Source: an uncultured Oscillospiraceae bacterium (GTDB taxonomy: Bacteria > Bacillota > Clostridia > Oscillospirales > Oscillospiraceae). Taken from it: DNA of 50,713 nt. Numbering within the stretch: the stretch's first letter is position 1; the number at the start of each line of letters is the position of its first letter. The notes beneath the pieces were generated by a model. It was not told the DNA's origin and searched no databases. It saw only the letters and a program-made list of their open reading frames with translations. Below, piece by piece: positions 7,307 to 16,659 of this stretch. Where the stretch lies: positions 1 to 50,713 of the forward strand of contig CALXGE010000005.1 in the NCBI GenBank assembly GCA_944387775.1, in the 5' to 3' direction. The position numbers and the translations under genes were made by a program.

Positions 7307-8476
7307 ATGGCAAATTTTGCGATTATGGGATTTGGCACGGTGGGCGGCGGCGTGGCAGAAGTACTGCGGATGAACGCAGCGGCTATTGCAGCAAAGCTGG
7401 GGGAACCCCTCAATCTCAAGTATATTCTGGATGTGCGGGACTTATCCGCCACCCCCTATGCCGATAAAGCGGTGAAGGACTTCTCTATTCTGGAGAATGA
7501 CCCGGAGCTGGATGTGGTGGTGGAGTCCATCGGTGGCGCCAAGGTGGCTTTGGAGTTTACCCGCCGGTGTCTGCTGGCCGGGAAGCACGTCGTCACCTCC
7601 AATAAGGAGCTGGTAGCCTCCCATGGCCGGGAACTGCTGGAGATTGCCCGGGAGAAAAATGTCAACTACCTCTTTGAGGCCAGTGTTGGCGGTGGTATCC
7701 CTGTGCTGCGGCCGCTGTTCCAGTGCCTGGCCGGCAATCAGATCCAGGAGATCGCCGGTATTCTCAACGGGACCACCAATTATATTCTCACCCGTATGGT
7801 GAAAGAGGATGCCAGCTTTGCTGATGCGTTGAAGGAAGCCCAGACCAAGGGGTACGCCGAGGCGGATCCCACTGCCGATGTGGAGGGCCTGGACGCCGGA
7901 CGAAAGATCTGCATCCTGTCGGATCTGGCTTGGGGTAAAGAGGTGCGGCCCGAGGATATCAGCGTTCAGGGCATCAGTGCCATTGACCTCAAGGATGTGG
8001 CCATCGCCAGCGGCGCAGGCTACCGCATCAAGCTGTTGGGCCGGGCCATGAAGCTGGAGGACGGGCGGCAGGCCGCCTTTGTCTCCCCCCACCTGGTGCC
8101 GGAGAGCAGCCCACTGGCTGCCGTGGACGATGTGTTCAACGCCATCATGATCCGGGGCAATGCGGTGGGAGATGTGATGTTCTATGGACGGGGCGCCGGA
8201 GATCTGCCTACTGCCTCTGCAGTGATGGGAGATGTGCTGGATGCCCTGGAGCACCGGGAGAAGCGGCGGAACCTTGGCTGGAGCCAGGGGGCGGATCTGG
8301 TGGATCTGGACAGCGACCTTCCGCTGTACTGGTACCTCCGGGGTGATTTCACCGCGCCGCCCAGCAGCGAGCGCCTGGCTGAGGGCGCGGTCATTGTGGG
8401 GCCGGTATCCCGTAAAGAGGCAAAGGCTCTGGCCGCCCGGGTGAATGCCGAGGCCATGCTGCCGGTGCTGCGATAA
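7307..8476 (+). CDS. hom: Homoserine dehydrogenase
   Basis: Reduces aspartate-4-semialdehyde to homoserine with NAD(P)H, the branch point to threonine and methionine. The 389-residue protein has the Rossmann motif GFGTVGGG (residues 8-15), the SNKELVA segment, ASVGGGIP, and the family signature ADPTADVEGLDA near residue 190. Many bacterial enzymes run to about 430 residues with a C-terminal ACT regulatory domain. Here the tail after residue 325 is only about 65 residues. It keeps what look like the first and last ACT strands (YWYLR and VSRKEAKALAARVNA) but not the helical middle, so feedback control may be weakened. The stand-alone ACT protein upstream may be related to this. lysC follows after 68 bp. 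Confidence 0.95.
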   Translation: MANFAIMGFGTVGGGVAEVLRMNAAAIAAKLGEPLNLKYILDVRDLSATPYADKAVKDFSILENDPELDVVVESIGGAKVALEFTRRCLLAGKHVVTSNKELVASHGRELLEIAREKNVNYLFEASVGGGIPVLRPLFQCLAGNQIQEIAGILNGTTNYILTRMVKEDASFADALKEAQTKGYAEADPTADVEGLDAGRKICILSDLAWGKEVRPEDISVQGISAIDLKDVAIASGAGYRIKLLGRAMKLEDGRQAAFVSPHLVPESSPLAAVDDVFNAIMIRGNAVGDVMFYGRGAGDLPTASAVMGDVLDALEHREKRRNLGWSQGADLVDLDSDLPLYWYLRGDFTAPPSSERLAEGAVIVGPVSRKEAKALAARVNAEAMLPVLR

Positions 8477-8544
8477 CCACCGGGACGTTCGCCGACTATA
8501 CTGATAGTGCACCAATTTTATTTCCGAAAAAGGGGAGTACCCAG

Positions 8545-9759
8545 ATGAGTTTGATTGTACAGAAATTTGGCGGCAGCTCCGTCCGTGACGCCCAGCGGAT
8601 CAGAAACGTGGCGGGGATCATTGCCGATACCTATCGGGCGGGGAACCAGCTTCTGGTAGTCCTGTCTGCCCAGGGCGACACTACAGACGATCTGATCGAA
8701 AAGGCCAAGGAGATTAACCCCAAGGCCTCCAAGCGGGAGATGGATATGTTGCTATCCACCGGAGAGCAGATTTCCATTGCCCTGTGCGCCATGGCCCTGG
8801 AGGGCATGGGCCTGCCGGTGGTCAGCCTTGCGGCCTGGCAGGTTGGGATCCATACCAGCAGCGCCTACAGCGACGCCCGGATCAAGAAGATTGACCAGGA
8901 GCGGATCCGTCAGGAGCTGGATAAGAACAAGATCGTCCTGGTGGCAGGCTTCCAGGGAGTCAACCGCTTCGGCGACGTCACCACCCTGGGGCGGGGCGGC
9001 TCTGACACCAGTGCCGTGGCTCTGGCCGCTGCCTTCCACGCCGACCTCTGCCAGATCTACACCGATGTGGATGGGGTCTACACCACCGATCCCCGGATCG
9101 TACCGGGTGCCAGAAAGCTTCAGGAGATCACTTACGACGAGATGCTGGAGCTGGCCAGCCAGGGGGCCCAGGTCCTCCACAACCGCAGCGTGGAGCTGGC
9201 CAAGAAGTATCATGTAAATATGGAAGTCGTGTCCAGCCTGGAGCGCAAGCCCGGCACGAAAGTCAAGGAGGTTGCTAAAATGGAAAAGACCAATATCGCC
9301 GGCGTGGCGAAGGATACCAGTATCGCACGGATTGCCGTTGTGGGCCTGGCCCACAATCCCGGCGTGGCTTTCCGGATGTTCTCTCTGCTGGGGCAGGCTC
9401 ATATCAATGTGGATGCCATCATCCAGTCTATTGGCCGCGGTGAGAGCAAGGACATCAGCTTCACGCTGCCCCGGGCCGACGTGGAAGAGGCGGTCCGCGT
9501 TCTGGAGGAGCAGAAAGAGATCCTGGGCTTTGACCACATTACCGTGGAGGATAAGATCGCCAAGGTGTCCATCGTGGGTGCCGGTATGATGACCACCCCC
9601 GGTGTGGCTGCCAAGATGTTTGAGGCCCTCTATGATGCCAACATCAACATCCAGATGATCAACACCAGCGAGATCCGTGTGTCCGTCCTCATCGACGAAG
9701 AGGACGCGGTGCCGGCGGTCCGGGCCGTCCACGAGAAGTTCTTCGGGGACGCTGAGTAA
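8545..9759 (+). CDS. lysC: Aspartokinase (alpha subunit), lysC type
   Basis: Phosphorylates aspartate, the committed step to lysine, threonine, methionine and diaminopimelate. The 404-residue chain has the kinase motif KFGGSSV (residues 7-13), an STGEQ segment, GRGGSDTSA near residue 155, and TDVDGVYTTDPR. Two ACT domains fill residues 265-400. Size and layout match Bacillus aspartokinase II. Inside the gene, AAGGAGG (9265-9271) lies 8 nt before an in-frame ATG (9280, Met246), so a separate beta subunit of 159 residues is probably made. The start ATG 8545 follows AAAGGGGAG. It probably shares a transcript with hom. Confidence 0.95.
   Translation: MSLIVQKFGGSSVRDAQRIRNVAGIIADTYRAGNQLLVVLSAQGDTTDDLIEKAKEINPKASKREMDMLLSTGEQISIALCAMALEGMGLPVVSLAAWQVGIHTSSAYSDARIKKIDQERIRQELDKNKIVLVAGFQGVNRFGDVTTLGRGGSDTSAVALAAAFHADLCQIYTDVDGVYTTDPRIVPGARKLQEITYDEMLELASQGAQVLHNRSVELAKKYHVNMEVVSSLERKPGTKVKEVAKMEKTNIAGVAKDTSIARIAVVGLAHNPGVAFRMFSLLGQAHINVDAIIQSIGRGESKDISFTLPRADVEEAVRVLEEQKEILGFDHITVEDKIAKVSIVGAGMMTTPGVAAKMFEALYDANINIQMINTSEIRVSVLIDEEDAVPAVRAVHEKFFGDAE
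9265..9282 (+). promoter_or_regulatory. Internal ribosome site and start codon for aspartokinase beta subunit
   Basis: AAGGAGG (9265-9271), an 8-nt spacer and ATG (9280-9282) lie in frame inside lysC. Initiation here gives a 159-residue protein made of the two ACT domains. Bacillus subtilis aspartokinase II is known to form an alpha2beta2 enzyme from the same kind of in-frame internal start at the equivalent methionine (residue 246). Confidence 0.8.
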
Positions 9760-9772
9760 CATGCTGAGAATA

Positions 9773-9809
9773 AAAAAGTCCTGTACGGGTGTTCCGTACA
9801 GGACTTTTT
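9773..9809. terminator. Bidirectional intrinsic terminator, lysC versus small membrane gene
   Basis: AAAAAGTCCTGTACGG pairs perfectly with CCGTACAGGACTTTTT around a GTGTT loop, with A and T runs on opposite sides. It closes the lysC transcript and the dnaG-rpoD transcript coming from the other strand. Confidence 0.9.
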
Positions 9810-9828
9810 CCATATTCGGCATATGCGG

Positions 9829-10242
9829 CTATGCTGCGGACCGCCGTTTTTCCAGGCGCCGCCGGGCAGCAACCTCTGTGGTGAAGAACAACACCAAATG
9901 GGCGGCCAGAAGGATACAGCTGATCCAGAAACTGGGCTGAGAGGCATCCAGTCGTCCGACAAAGCCGTGATGGACAACGGGAAACTGGAAAAAGCTGATC
10001 AGGTAGGCTACAAAAATGACTCCGTGGGCCAACCCTCCCAACACCAGCACATGGCGGCACCGCTTGGCAAACATGGCATAGAGATAGAGTACCGCGCCCA
10101 CGATAAACAGCGGCCCCAGCAGCTGAATTCCCCGCAGAGCCTGAGCGGGGCCTGCGTGGAACCAGGGAAATAAGGTGGGGACAATGCAACAGAGGAAAAA
10201 GCTGACCGTCAGCATCTTTTTCCTGTCAAGTCGAATGGACAC
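9829..10242 (-). CDS. Small four-helix membrane protein, unknown function
   Basis: A 137-residue protein I do not recognise. It has four predicted membrane segments (about residues 10-28, 40-60, 67-87 and 104-122), short polar loops containing several histidines, and an Arg/Lys-rich C terminus. The start is GTG 10242, 8 nt after AAAGGAG. It lies 34 bp downstream of rpoD with no terminator between, so it is probably the last gene of the dnaG-rpoD transcript. Downstream is the shared terminator. Nothing in the sequence points to a catalytic site. Confidence 0.7.
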   Translation of the reverse strand: MSIRLDRKKMLTVSFFLCCIVPTLFPWFHAGPAQALRGIQLLGPLFIVGAVLYLYAMFAKRCRHVLVLGGLAHGVIFVAYLISFFQFPVVHHGFVGRLDASQPSFWISCILLAAHLVLFFTTEVAARRRLEKRRSAA

Positions 10243-10276
10243 GAAAACAACTCCTTTCGTCTCCTGAAGGTGGAAA

Positions 10277-11596
10277 TCAGTTGAGGAAGTCCTTCAGCTT
10301 CTTGCTGCGGCTGGGGTGGCGGAGCTTCCGCAGGGCCTTGGCCTCGATCTGGCGGATACGTTCACGGGTGACATTGAACTCCTTGCCTACCTCTTCCAGC
10401 GTGCGGGTACGGCCATCCTCGATACCGAAGCGAAGCTTGAGTACCTTTTCCTCCCGAGGAGTCAGGGTGCTGAGTACATCCACCAGCTGCTCCTTGAGCA
10501 GGGTGAAGCTGGCGGCCTCGCTGGGCTCGCTGGCTCCCTCGTCGGGGATGAAGTCGCCTAGATGGCTGTCCTCCTCCTCGCCGATGGGGGTCTCCAGGCT
10601 CACGGGCTCCTGGGCAATCTTCAAAATCTCTCGGACCTTGTCCACCGGCATAGACATCTCAGCGGCGATCTCCTCGGGGGAGGGATCGTGGCCCAGCTCC
10701 TGGAGAAGCTGACGGCTGACCCGGATGACCTTGTTGATGGTCTCCACCATATGCACGGGGATGCGGATGGTACGGGCCTGGTCGGCGATGGCCCGGGTGA
10801 TGGCCTGACGGATCCACCAGGTGGCGTAGGTGGAGAACTTGTAGCCCTTGGTGTAGTCAAACTTCTCCACCGCCTTGATGAGGCCAAGATTGCCCTCCTG
10901 AATCAGATCCAGGAACAGCATACCCCGGCCCACATACCGCTTGGCGATGGACACTACCAGACGGAGGTTAGCCTCTGCCAGCTTTTGCTTGGACTTCTCG
11001 CCCTCCTTCACCAGAGCCTTGAGCTGGGCAAACTCCTCAGGAGGCAAGTTGCTCTCCTTTGCCTCCGCCAGCTGCTCCTTGGCCAGGTTTCCGGCGCTCA
11101 TCTTCTGGGCCAGCTCAATCTCCTCGTCAGGAGCGAGGAGGGGAACTTTGCCGATCTCCTTGAGGTACATCCGCACGGGGTCGTCGATGGAGAAGCTGTC
11201 CACCAGGGTGTTGGGGTCCACCAGCTCCTCTTCCTCGATCTCGGCAATCTCGTCCATGGGGGGCTCAATGTCATCGGGCAGTTCCGGGAGGAGGTCCTCC
11301 TCACTGCCGATCTCGATGGAAAGCGCCTCCAGGGAGTCGTAGATCTTCTCCATCTGGTCGCTGTCCAGGTCGATCTCATCCAGGACATCCATCATCTCCC
11401 CGGAGTCCAGGCGGCCCCGCTTTTTGCCCCTGGCAAAGAGATCCATGACCTTTTCGTTTGCCATAAGGATGGATGCGGCGGGCAGAGTGGCCACCAGCTT
11501 GTCCGGCAGCCGCGCGTACTTCTTGTCACCTTCGGCCTTCTTGGCCTCAGTCATCTGGCCTGCGGCCACGCTCATCTCGTCCTTTTTCTTAGCCAT
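10277..11596 (-). CDS. rpoD: RNA polymerase primary sigma factor SigA/RpoD
   Basis: The housekeeping sigma factor, 439 residues. Residues 25-100 form an acidic region 1.1. Region 1.2 starts at [17 protein letters not shown], then come region 2 ([17 protein letters not shown]...[18 protein letters not shown], with the -10-binding [17 protein letters not shown]), region 3, and region 4 with the helix-turn-helix [20 protein letters not shown] before the C-terminal [15 protein letters not shown]. The start ATG 11596 lies inside the end of dnaG (8-bp overlap) with GGAGG 8 nt upstream. dnaG-rpoD is a conserved macromolecular-synthesis arrangement. An earlier in-frame ATG (11611) lacks a good ribosome site. 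Confidence 0.97.
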   Translation of the reverse strand: MAKKKDEMSVAAGQMTEAKKAEGDKKYARLPDKLVATLPAASILMANEKVMDLFARGKKRGRLDSGEMMDVLDEIDLDSDQMEKIYDSLEALSIEIGSEEDLLPELPDDIEPPMDEIAEIEEEELVDPNTLVDSFSIDDPVRMYLKEIGKVPLLAPDEEIELAQKMSAGNLAKEQLAEAKESNLPPEEFAQLKALVKEGEKSKQKLAEANLRLVVSIAKRYVGRGMLFLDLIQEGNLGLIKAVEKFDYTKGYKFSTYATWWIRQAITRAIADQARTIRIPVHMVETINKVIRVSRQLLQELGHDPSPEEIAAEMSMPVDKVREILKIAQEPVSLETPIGEEEDSHLGDFIPDEGASEPSEAASFTLLKEQLVDVLSTLTPREEKVLKLRFGIEDGRTRTLEEVGKEFNVTRERIRQIEAKALRKLRHPSRSKKLKDFLN

Positions 11597-13376
11597 TTTG
11601 CTTTCCTCCATAACCCTTTTTCTCTTTGAACTTATCTTTGGCAGCCAGTAGCGGGTCCGCTGGGACTCCGCTGCGGCGTTTATCTGCTGATTCCTGAATA
11701 ACGCGTATGTAGTCCGCCAGCGCCCGATCCACTGCTGACGGGGATTCCGGCTTCTGCAGCACGGTGGTGAGATGGCCCATCTCCTCCGGTGAGAAGTGGC
11801 CCTCCAGCATGGCCGGGGAGGGGGATCTCCCCTGATTGGCTGACTCCAGCAGGAGTTGGTAGGCTTCGGCCAGCAGAGGGGAACTGAAGTCATCTGGAGA
11901 CAATTCCCGACATCGCTGGGCCAGGGTGCCGTCCAGAAACAGAAGCCGGATGATTCCCTCTTCCGCCATGGCTGAGCGCATATCGTCATAGCGCAGGCTC
12001 CGGGCCCGAGGCTGGTGGAGAGCGGAAACGTTCTGGTTTTCCTTCTGAAGGGAGCGGCGATCCTGGCTCTTCCGCTTGCCGTAGGCACGCTTTACCTCCA
12101 GCAGCATGGCTTCCCGGGAGATTCCCGCCCGCTCTGCGGCCCGCCCGGCATAGACCTCCCGCTCCACCGCGTTGGGAAGAGCGGCAATGAGCTGGCTGAT
12201 CTCTCCGGCATAGGCAATGCGCTGCTCGTCGTCCCTGAGATCATACTTGGCGGCCACAGCGTCCATGCGGAAGTCCATCTGATTCTCACTGCCGTTTAAT
12301 ATGGCCTCGAAGGCCGCGGCACCGTGGAATTTGATGAAGTCGTCCACGTCCTGCTTGACATATTCCCCGTCCTGGAGCCGCCGGGGCAGCTGCAGGACAC
12401 GAACGTTAAATTCGCTGTTTTCCAACAGGGTGATGGCCTTCTCCGTAGCGGCCTTGCCTGCGTTGTCGTTATCGTAGCAGAGGACCAGCTCCTTGGTGAA
12501 CCGTGAGAGGATCCGGGTCTGCTCGGTGGTGAGGGCGGTGCCCATGGAGGCAACGGCATTGTCAAAGCCCGCCTGATGGAGGGTGATGACGTCGATGTTG
12601 CCCTCGCAGAGGATAATGTTGGGCCGCTTGGTCTTTTTTGCCAGGTTGATGCCGTAGAGATTCCGACGCTTGCTGTAGACGATGGTCTCCTGGGTGTTGA
12701 CGTACTTGGGCTCTGACTTGTCCAGCACTCGCCCGCCAAAGGCCACCACGTCTCCCCGTACGTCGATAACGGGGAACATGAGGCGATTGCGGAACTTGTC
12801 GTAAAGGCGACCCTGTTGATTCTGGACTACCAGGCCCGCCGCCAACAGCTCCGCCTTGGTGTAGCCCTTGGCCAGCATAGCGGTGAGGAGGCTATCCCAG
12901 CTGTCCAGGGCAGCCCCCAGACCAAAGCTGACGGCGGTCTTCCGGGTGATCTGCCGCCGATCCAGATAGGCGGCTACCGCCGCCCCCTGGGGGGTGGAGA
13001 GGTTCTGATAGAACCAGCGGGCGGCATCCCTGTTCAGCGCCAGCACCCGCTGCCGCCGCCGTGCGGCCTCCTGATCTGTATTGTCCTCCGGGACCTCCAT
13101 GTTGACCCGCTTGGCCAGAAAGCGCACCGCGTCGGGAAAAGAGAGGTTTTCAATCTCCATAATGAAGCTGATGACGCCGCCGCCGTGCTTACAGCCGAAG
13201 CAGTGGTAGATCTGTTTGTCCGGCGACACGGAGAAGGAGGGGGTCTTCTCGTTGTGGAAGGGGCAGAGACCAAAGTAGTTGCCGCCCTTCCGCGTGAGGG
13301 CCACATAGGAGGAGACCACATCCACAATGTCATTACGACTCACCAGCTCGTCCAGAAACTGCTGGGGAAACGCCAT
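11589..13376 (-). CDS. dnaG: DNA primase DnaG
   Basis: Makes RNA primers at the replication fork with the DnaB-type helicase. The 595-residue protein begins with the CHC2 zinc finger (CPFH near residue 38 and CFGC about 20 residues on). Next is the primase core, with the TOPRIM glutamate in [16 protein letters not shown] near residue 265 and the DxD metal site in [11 protein letters not shown]. The C-terminal third is a variable helicase-binding region with a charged linker around residues 445-475. The ATG follows AAAGGAGG at 13392-13385. It is the first gene of the dnaG-rpoD unit. Confidence 0.97.
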   Translation of the reverse strand: MAFPQQFLDELVSRNDIVDVVSSYVALTRKGGNYFGLCPFHNEKTPSFSVSPDKQIYHCFGCKHGGGVISFIMEIENLSFPDAVRFLAKRVNMEVPEDNTDQEAARRRQRVLALNRDAARWFYQNLSTPQGAAVAAYLDRRQITRKTAVSFGLGAALDSWDSLLTAMLAKGYTKAELLAAGLVVQNQQGRLYDKFRNRLMFPVIDVRGDVVAFGGRVLDKSEPKYVNTQETIVYSKRRNLYGINLAKKTKRPNIILCEGNIDVITLHQAGFDNAVASMGTALTTEQTRILSRFTKELVLCYDNDNAGKAATEKAITLLENSEFNVRVLQLPRRLQDGEYVKQDVDDFIKFHGAAAFEAILNGSENQMDFRMDAVAAKYDLRDDEQRIAYAGEISQLIAALPNAVEREVYAGRAAERAGISREAMLLEVKRAYGKRKSQDRRSLQKENQNVSALHQPRARSLRYDDMRSAMAEEGIIRLLFLDGTLAQRCRELSPDDFSSPLLAEAYQLLLESANQGRSPSPAMLEGHFSPEEMGHLTTVLQKPESPSAVDRALADYIRVIQESADKRRSGVPADPLLAAKDKFKEKKGYGGKQNG

Positions 13377-13406
13377 GAGATTGTCCTCCTTTCACCGCAA
13401 AATTGC

Positions 13407-13420
13407 ACTATACCAGTATA
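13407..13420 (-). promoter_or_regulatory. Candidate -10 elements for dnaG-rpoD
   Basis: Two overlapping-range -10 candidates lie before dnaG on the minus strand, TATACT (13420-13415) and TATAGT (13412-13407). Neither has a convincing -35 at 16-18 bp. One is likely used, possibly with an activator or another sigma factor. Confidence 0.35.
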
Positions 13421-13593
13421 CGACGCGGAGAACGGATTTCCTCCTTCTTTGCCGCTTTTTTTCAAAAAAATTTTTGGAAGTATGGTAAAAACCGGGCGGA
13501 AAGGAATTTTTGATGGCCTCCATAAAATTCTGTCGATACAGTGTGAACTTTTTTGGCCGCATATGCGTCAAAGGAGTACATAGGAGGTGCTGT

Positions 13594-15502
13594 ATGACAC
13601 TGAGAAAAACGATGATTGCCATTGCACTGACCGGTTCACTTTTGTCGGGCACGGTTGGATACGCTTATGAGTCCGATTTCAGCATGCTGCCGGATCTGTC
13701 TGGCTACCCCACCCAGCTGCTGGTGGATGGTCTGCCGGTGGATGGGGCGTCGCCCTTGTATAAGGACGGAAAAGTCCTGTTCCCCCTGCGGGCCATCGCA
13801 GAGGCAGGGGACTACACCGTATCCTGGGATGCTGACAGCCGCACCGCCCAGCTGGACGGAGCAGAAAAGGACTACACGGTGGGATCCTGCTGCCGGTACG
13901 CTGTCTGAAAATGGAAAAGAAGTATTTCAGGACAAGACGATGCAGATTGAGGACGGCACGACCTTTGTCTCGCCGGAGTTGTTTGACCATGTGGAGGGCA
14001 TCACTGCGGCATGGGACGGAGCAACCAATACGGCTGTGGCGACGACGGCCACTCCTGCGGACAACGTCTATGTCTATGACCTGGGAGAGGGAGCCTTGGA
14101 TAATCCTGTCCGGCCGGATACCCCTTATCGGATGCAGGGCGTGATCGGCGTTCCGGAGGGGGAAAACTGCCCGGTGGTGATCTTTCTCCACGGTTCTCAT
14201 CCGGTGGAGAAGGCCTCGGAAAACCGCTATGACCTGGGCTTTTCCTATCTGGTGAATCAGCTGGCGGATGCGGGGTACCTGGCCATCTCCATGAATGTGG
14301 CCATCAATTACTCGTTTGAGGATGGCGAGCTTTCCGGCTGCGACAGAACCGTGCAGGTAGTGGAGCAGCAGAGCGAGCTGCTTCGCCGGGCTATTGCCGG
14401 GGAAGAGGGGATATTCCCCTGTGATCTCACCGGGAAAGGCGATCTCAGCCGGGTGATCCTGGTGGGCCATTCCCGGGCCGGCGCCGATATTCTGACCGTG
14501 GCGGAAAAAACAGAAATTCTGGGCATCCAGGGACTGGTTTCCGTAGCCCCCTCCATCATTACCCCGCTGGAGGGAGCGCCTGTGGATGTGCCCACAGGGA
14601 TCATCATTCCCCAGTACGACGGAGATGTTACCTCTCTGGACGGCGGCAAGCTGTTTGATGAGCTGGAGTCCGCTGAGGGCCGGGTGTCTGACGCGGAACT
14701 GATCTATCTGAAGGAAGGTGACCACAGCGGCTTTAGTACTGCCCTGGTCCGTCCCGATCCCTTTTCCAGTCAGGAGGACCGGAACCGGGTCATGGACAGA
14801 TCCCGGCAGCAGGCATTTTTGTCCGCTTATGTGATGGACTTTGCAGATCAGGTGCTGACAGACGGCCATACGCCTTTTGCCGGACAGACGGAGCTGCCGG
14901 AGAGCTACGGCGGATGCGAGGTGCTGGTCCGTGTGGATGAAGAGAGCCATGTCCTGTTCCAGGCTGGGCAGGAGACGAAGCCTGTACTGGCGGCAGAGGG
15001 CATCCAGACGGAGTGGGTCAATGCCAGCAGCACCGTGAGCAATACCGCTGGAGCATTCCGCTTGCCGGGCGGCTTCATAGAGTATGACCTGCTGCGCCTG
15101 CAGTGGGAGCAGCCGGGCAGCCGCGTACAAATTCCGGTGGAGGCAGACCTTTCCGGCTCCTCTATGCTGCAGCTGGATCTGGCACAGGACAGTTCGGATC
15201 CCCTGAACCGTCAGGAGGACCAGAGCGTAACGGTCATTTTGACCGACAGCTCCGGAAAGAGCGCGACAGTGGAGGTACCTGCGGGCACCGCGGCCCTTGC
15301 CTGGCAGGAGGGGACGGTGGAGTATTTCCCGGGCGTGGGTGAAGAGGAATTTGCCCAGTACAGCACCTTTACGCCGCTGGGAACCGTTCGGATCGAACTC
15401 TCTGCCTTCCAGGGAATTGATCTTGCCCATATCACCGGCATTACCCTGGAATTCACCCGGGATTCCGGTAGTGTGATGCTGCGGGAGATCGAGGCAGTCT
15501 GA
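13594..15502 (+). pseudogene. Secreted alpha/beta hydrolase with copper-amine-oxidase-like N domain, frameshifted
   Basis: An exported hydrolase split by one frameshift. ATG 13594 follows AGGAGG and starts a signal peptide (about 24 residues, ending near GYAYE). Next is a PF07833-type domain, a cell-wall-associated beta module (LLVDGLPVDG...VLFPLRAIAEAGDYTVSWD). This frame ends at a TGA at 13906-13908. The rest is in the +1 frame: the end of that module, then an alpha/beta hydrolase with VIFLHGSHP, the nucleophile elbow GHSRAG and a likely His in EGDHSGF, followed by a beta-rich C-terminal region. Dropping one C at 13893-13894 restores a single frame of about 635 residues. All the rest is intact, so a sequencing error or a very recent mutation is likely. 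The substrate is unknown. Confidence 0.72.
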
Positions 15503-15534
15503 CGGAAGTCTCCTAATGATCAAAAATAAGTGAA

Positions 15535-15574
15535 ATCGGGATCTCCTGCTGCAGTGTCAGTAGGAGATCCCGAT
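15535..15574. repeat. Inverted repeat downstream of the hydrolase gene
   Basis: A 13-bp perfect inverted repeat, ATCGGGATCTCCT (15535-15547) and AGGAGATCCCGAT (15562-15574), with a 14-nt loop. No T run follows on the plus strand, so it is at best a weak terminator or an mRNA 3'-end structure. Confidence 0.6.
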
Positions 15575-15593
15575 GCTGTTGTGGATATCTCTG

Positions 15594-15622
15594 TTGCCTT
15601 TTGCCCAGTGGTGCCCTATAAT
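15594..15622 (+). promoter_or_regulatory. SigA-type promoter of the YhaM-like gene
   Basis: TTGCCT (15594-15599), 17-bp spacer and a perfect TATAAT (15617-15622). The predicted start near 15629 leaves a leader of about 70 nt. Confidence 0.8.
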
Positions 15623-15630
15623 GAAAGTAC

Positions 15631-15669
15631 TGCCGGCAGCCGGGATACAAACGGCCTTTGTGGCCGGCA
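15631..15669 (+). other. Leader stem-loop at the mRNA 5' end
   Basis: TGCCGGC (15631-15637) pairs with GCCGGCA (15663-15669); inside, CAAA and TTTG close a smaller loop. It lies within a few bases of the predicted transcription start and may stabilise the 5' end. No regulatory class is recognised. Confidence 0.4.
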
Positions 15670-15699
15670 CGGATAGGTTAACGGAAAAGGACAAAAATA

Positions 15700-16659
15700 A
15701 TGGAATACAATAAATGCATATGTGATATGGCCGTAGGGGATCAGGTGGAGGGCTTCTATGTCCTCAAGACCGCCCAGATCCGCACCAGTAACAACGGACG
15801 GCCCTTCCTGGCGGCGGTCTTGGCGGACAAGACCGGCTCCATCGAGGGCAAGGCCTGGGATTACTCCGGCCCCATCTCCACCGCCGACGAGGGACAGGTC
15901 ATCAAGATTCGGGGTTCGGTGACGGAGTTCCGGGGGGCTCTGCAGCTGAATATGGACCGGCTGCGCCGGACGGAGCCCAGCGACCCCGTGGATCGGGGTG
16001 CCTTGGTGGCCACCGCCCCCATCGATGGCGAAAAGGCCTGGACAGAGGTAGAGCGTCTGGTGGACAGCATCTCCGACGCCGACTACCGGGCGGTATGCCG
16101 GCGGATGCTGCAGGAGAAGGGGGAGGCCCTGCGTACCATCCCTGCCGCCAAGAGTGTTCACCACAGCTTCCTGGGAGGTCTTCTGATGCACACCTGGACC
16201 ATGCTGCGTATGGCGGACTTCCTGGCGGGCCTCTACCCGGAGACTGTGAACAGAAGCCTCCTCCTGGCGGGGACACTGCTCCACGATCTTTCCAAGGCGG
16301 AGGAGTTTTCCTTCTCTCCCCTGGGCCTGGTGACGGAGTACTCCCTGAAGGGACAGCTCCTGGGTCACCTGGTCATGGGAGCTCAGGAGGCCGCCCGGGC
16401 GGCGGAGGAGCTGGGCATTCCCGAGGAGAAGTCTGTGCTGCTGCAGCACATGATCCTCTCCCACCACGGCCAGCCGGAGTTTGGCGCGGCGGTAGTGCCT
16501 ATGTGCGCCGAGAGTGAACTCCTCTCCCTCATCGACACCATGGACAGCCGCATGGAGATCTACCGGGAGACCCTGGAGGAGACGCCGGAGGGAACCTTCA
16601 GCAAGCGGGTCTTTGCCCTGGAGAAGCGTATCTATCACCCCACGGAGGAGCAACTGTGA
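15700..16659 (+). CDS. YhaM-like 3'-5' exoribonuclease (OB fold plus HD domain)
   Basis: A 319-residue protein with the architecture of Bacillus YhaM (314 residues), a 3'-5' exoribonuclease acting on single-stranded RNA and DNA. Residues 10-95 form an OB-fold nucleic-acid-binding domain (TSNNGRPFLAAVLADKTGSIEGKAW). Residues 150-300 form an HD domain, with metal-binding candidates in VHHSFLGGLLMHT, the HD pair in GTLLHDLSKAEEF, and a later SHHG and DTMDSR. ATG 15700 follows AAAAGGA. The next gene overlaps by 4 bp, so the two are translated together. The link to a phosphopantetheinyl transferase is unexplained. Confidence 0.87.
   Translation: MEYNKCICDMAVGDQVEGFYVLKTAQIRTSNNGRPFLAAVLADKTGSIEGKAWDYSGPISTADEGQVIKIRGSVTEFRGALQLNMDRLRRTEPSDPVDRGALVATAPIDGEKAWTEVERLVDSISDADYRAVCRRMLQEKGEALRTIPAAKSVHHSFLGGLLMHTWTMLRMADFLAGLYPETVNRSLLLAGTLLHDLSKAEEFSFSPLGLVTEYSLKGQLLGHLVMGAQEAARAAEELGIPEEKSVLLQHMILSHHGQPEFGAAVVPMCAESELLSLIDTMDSRMEIYRETLEETPEGTFSKRVFALEKRIYHPTEEQL

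Noticed and set aside
8490..8512. ACTAT-ACTG-ATAGT inverted repeat with a TATACT before lysC
   Set aside because: No -35 lies at 16-18 bp and the stem is only 5 bp. lysC can be read through from hom, so I do not call a promoter or operator.
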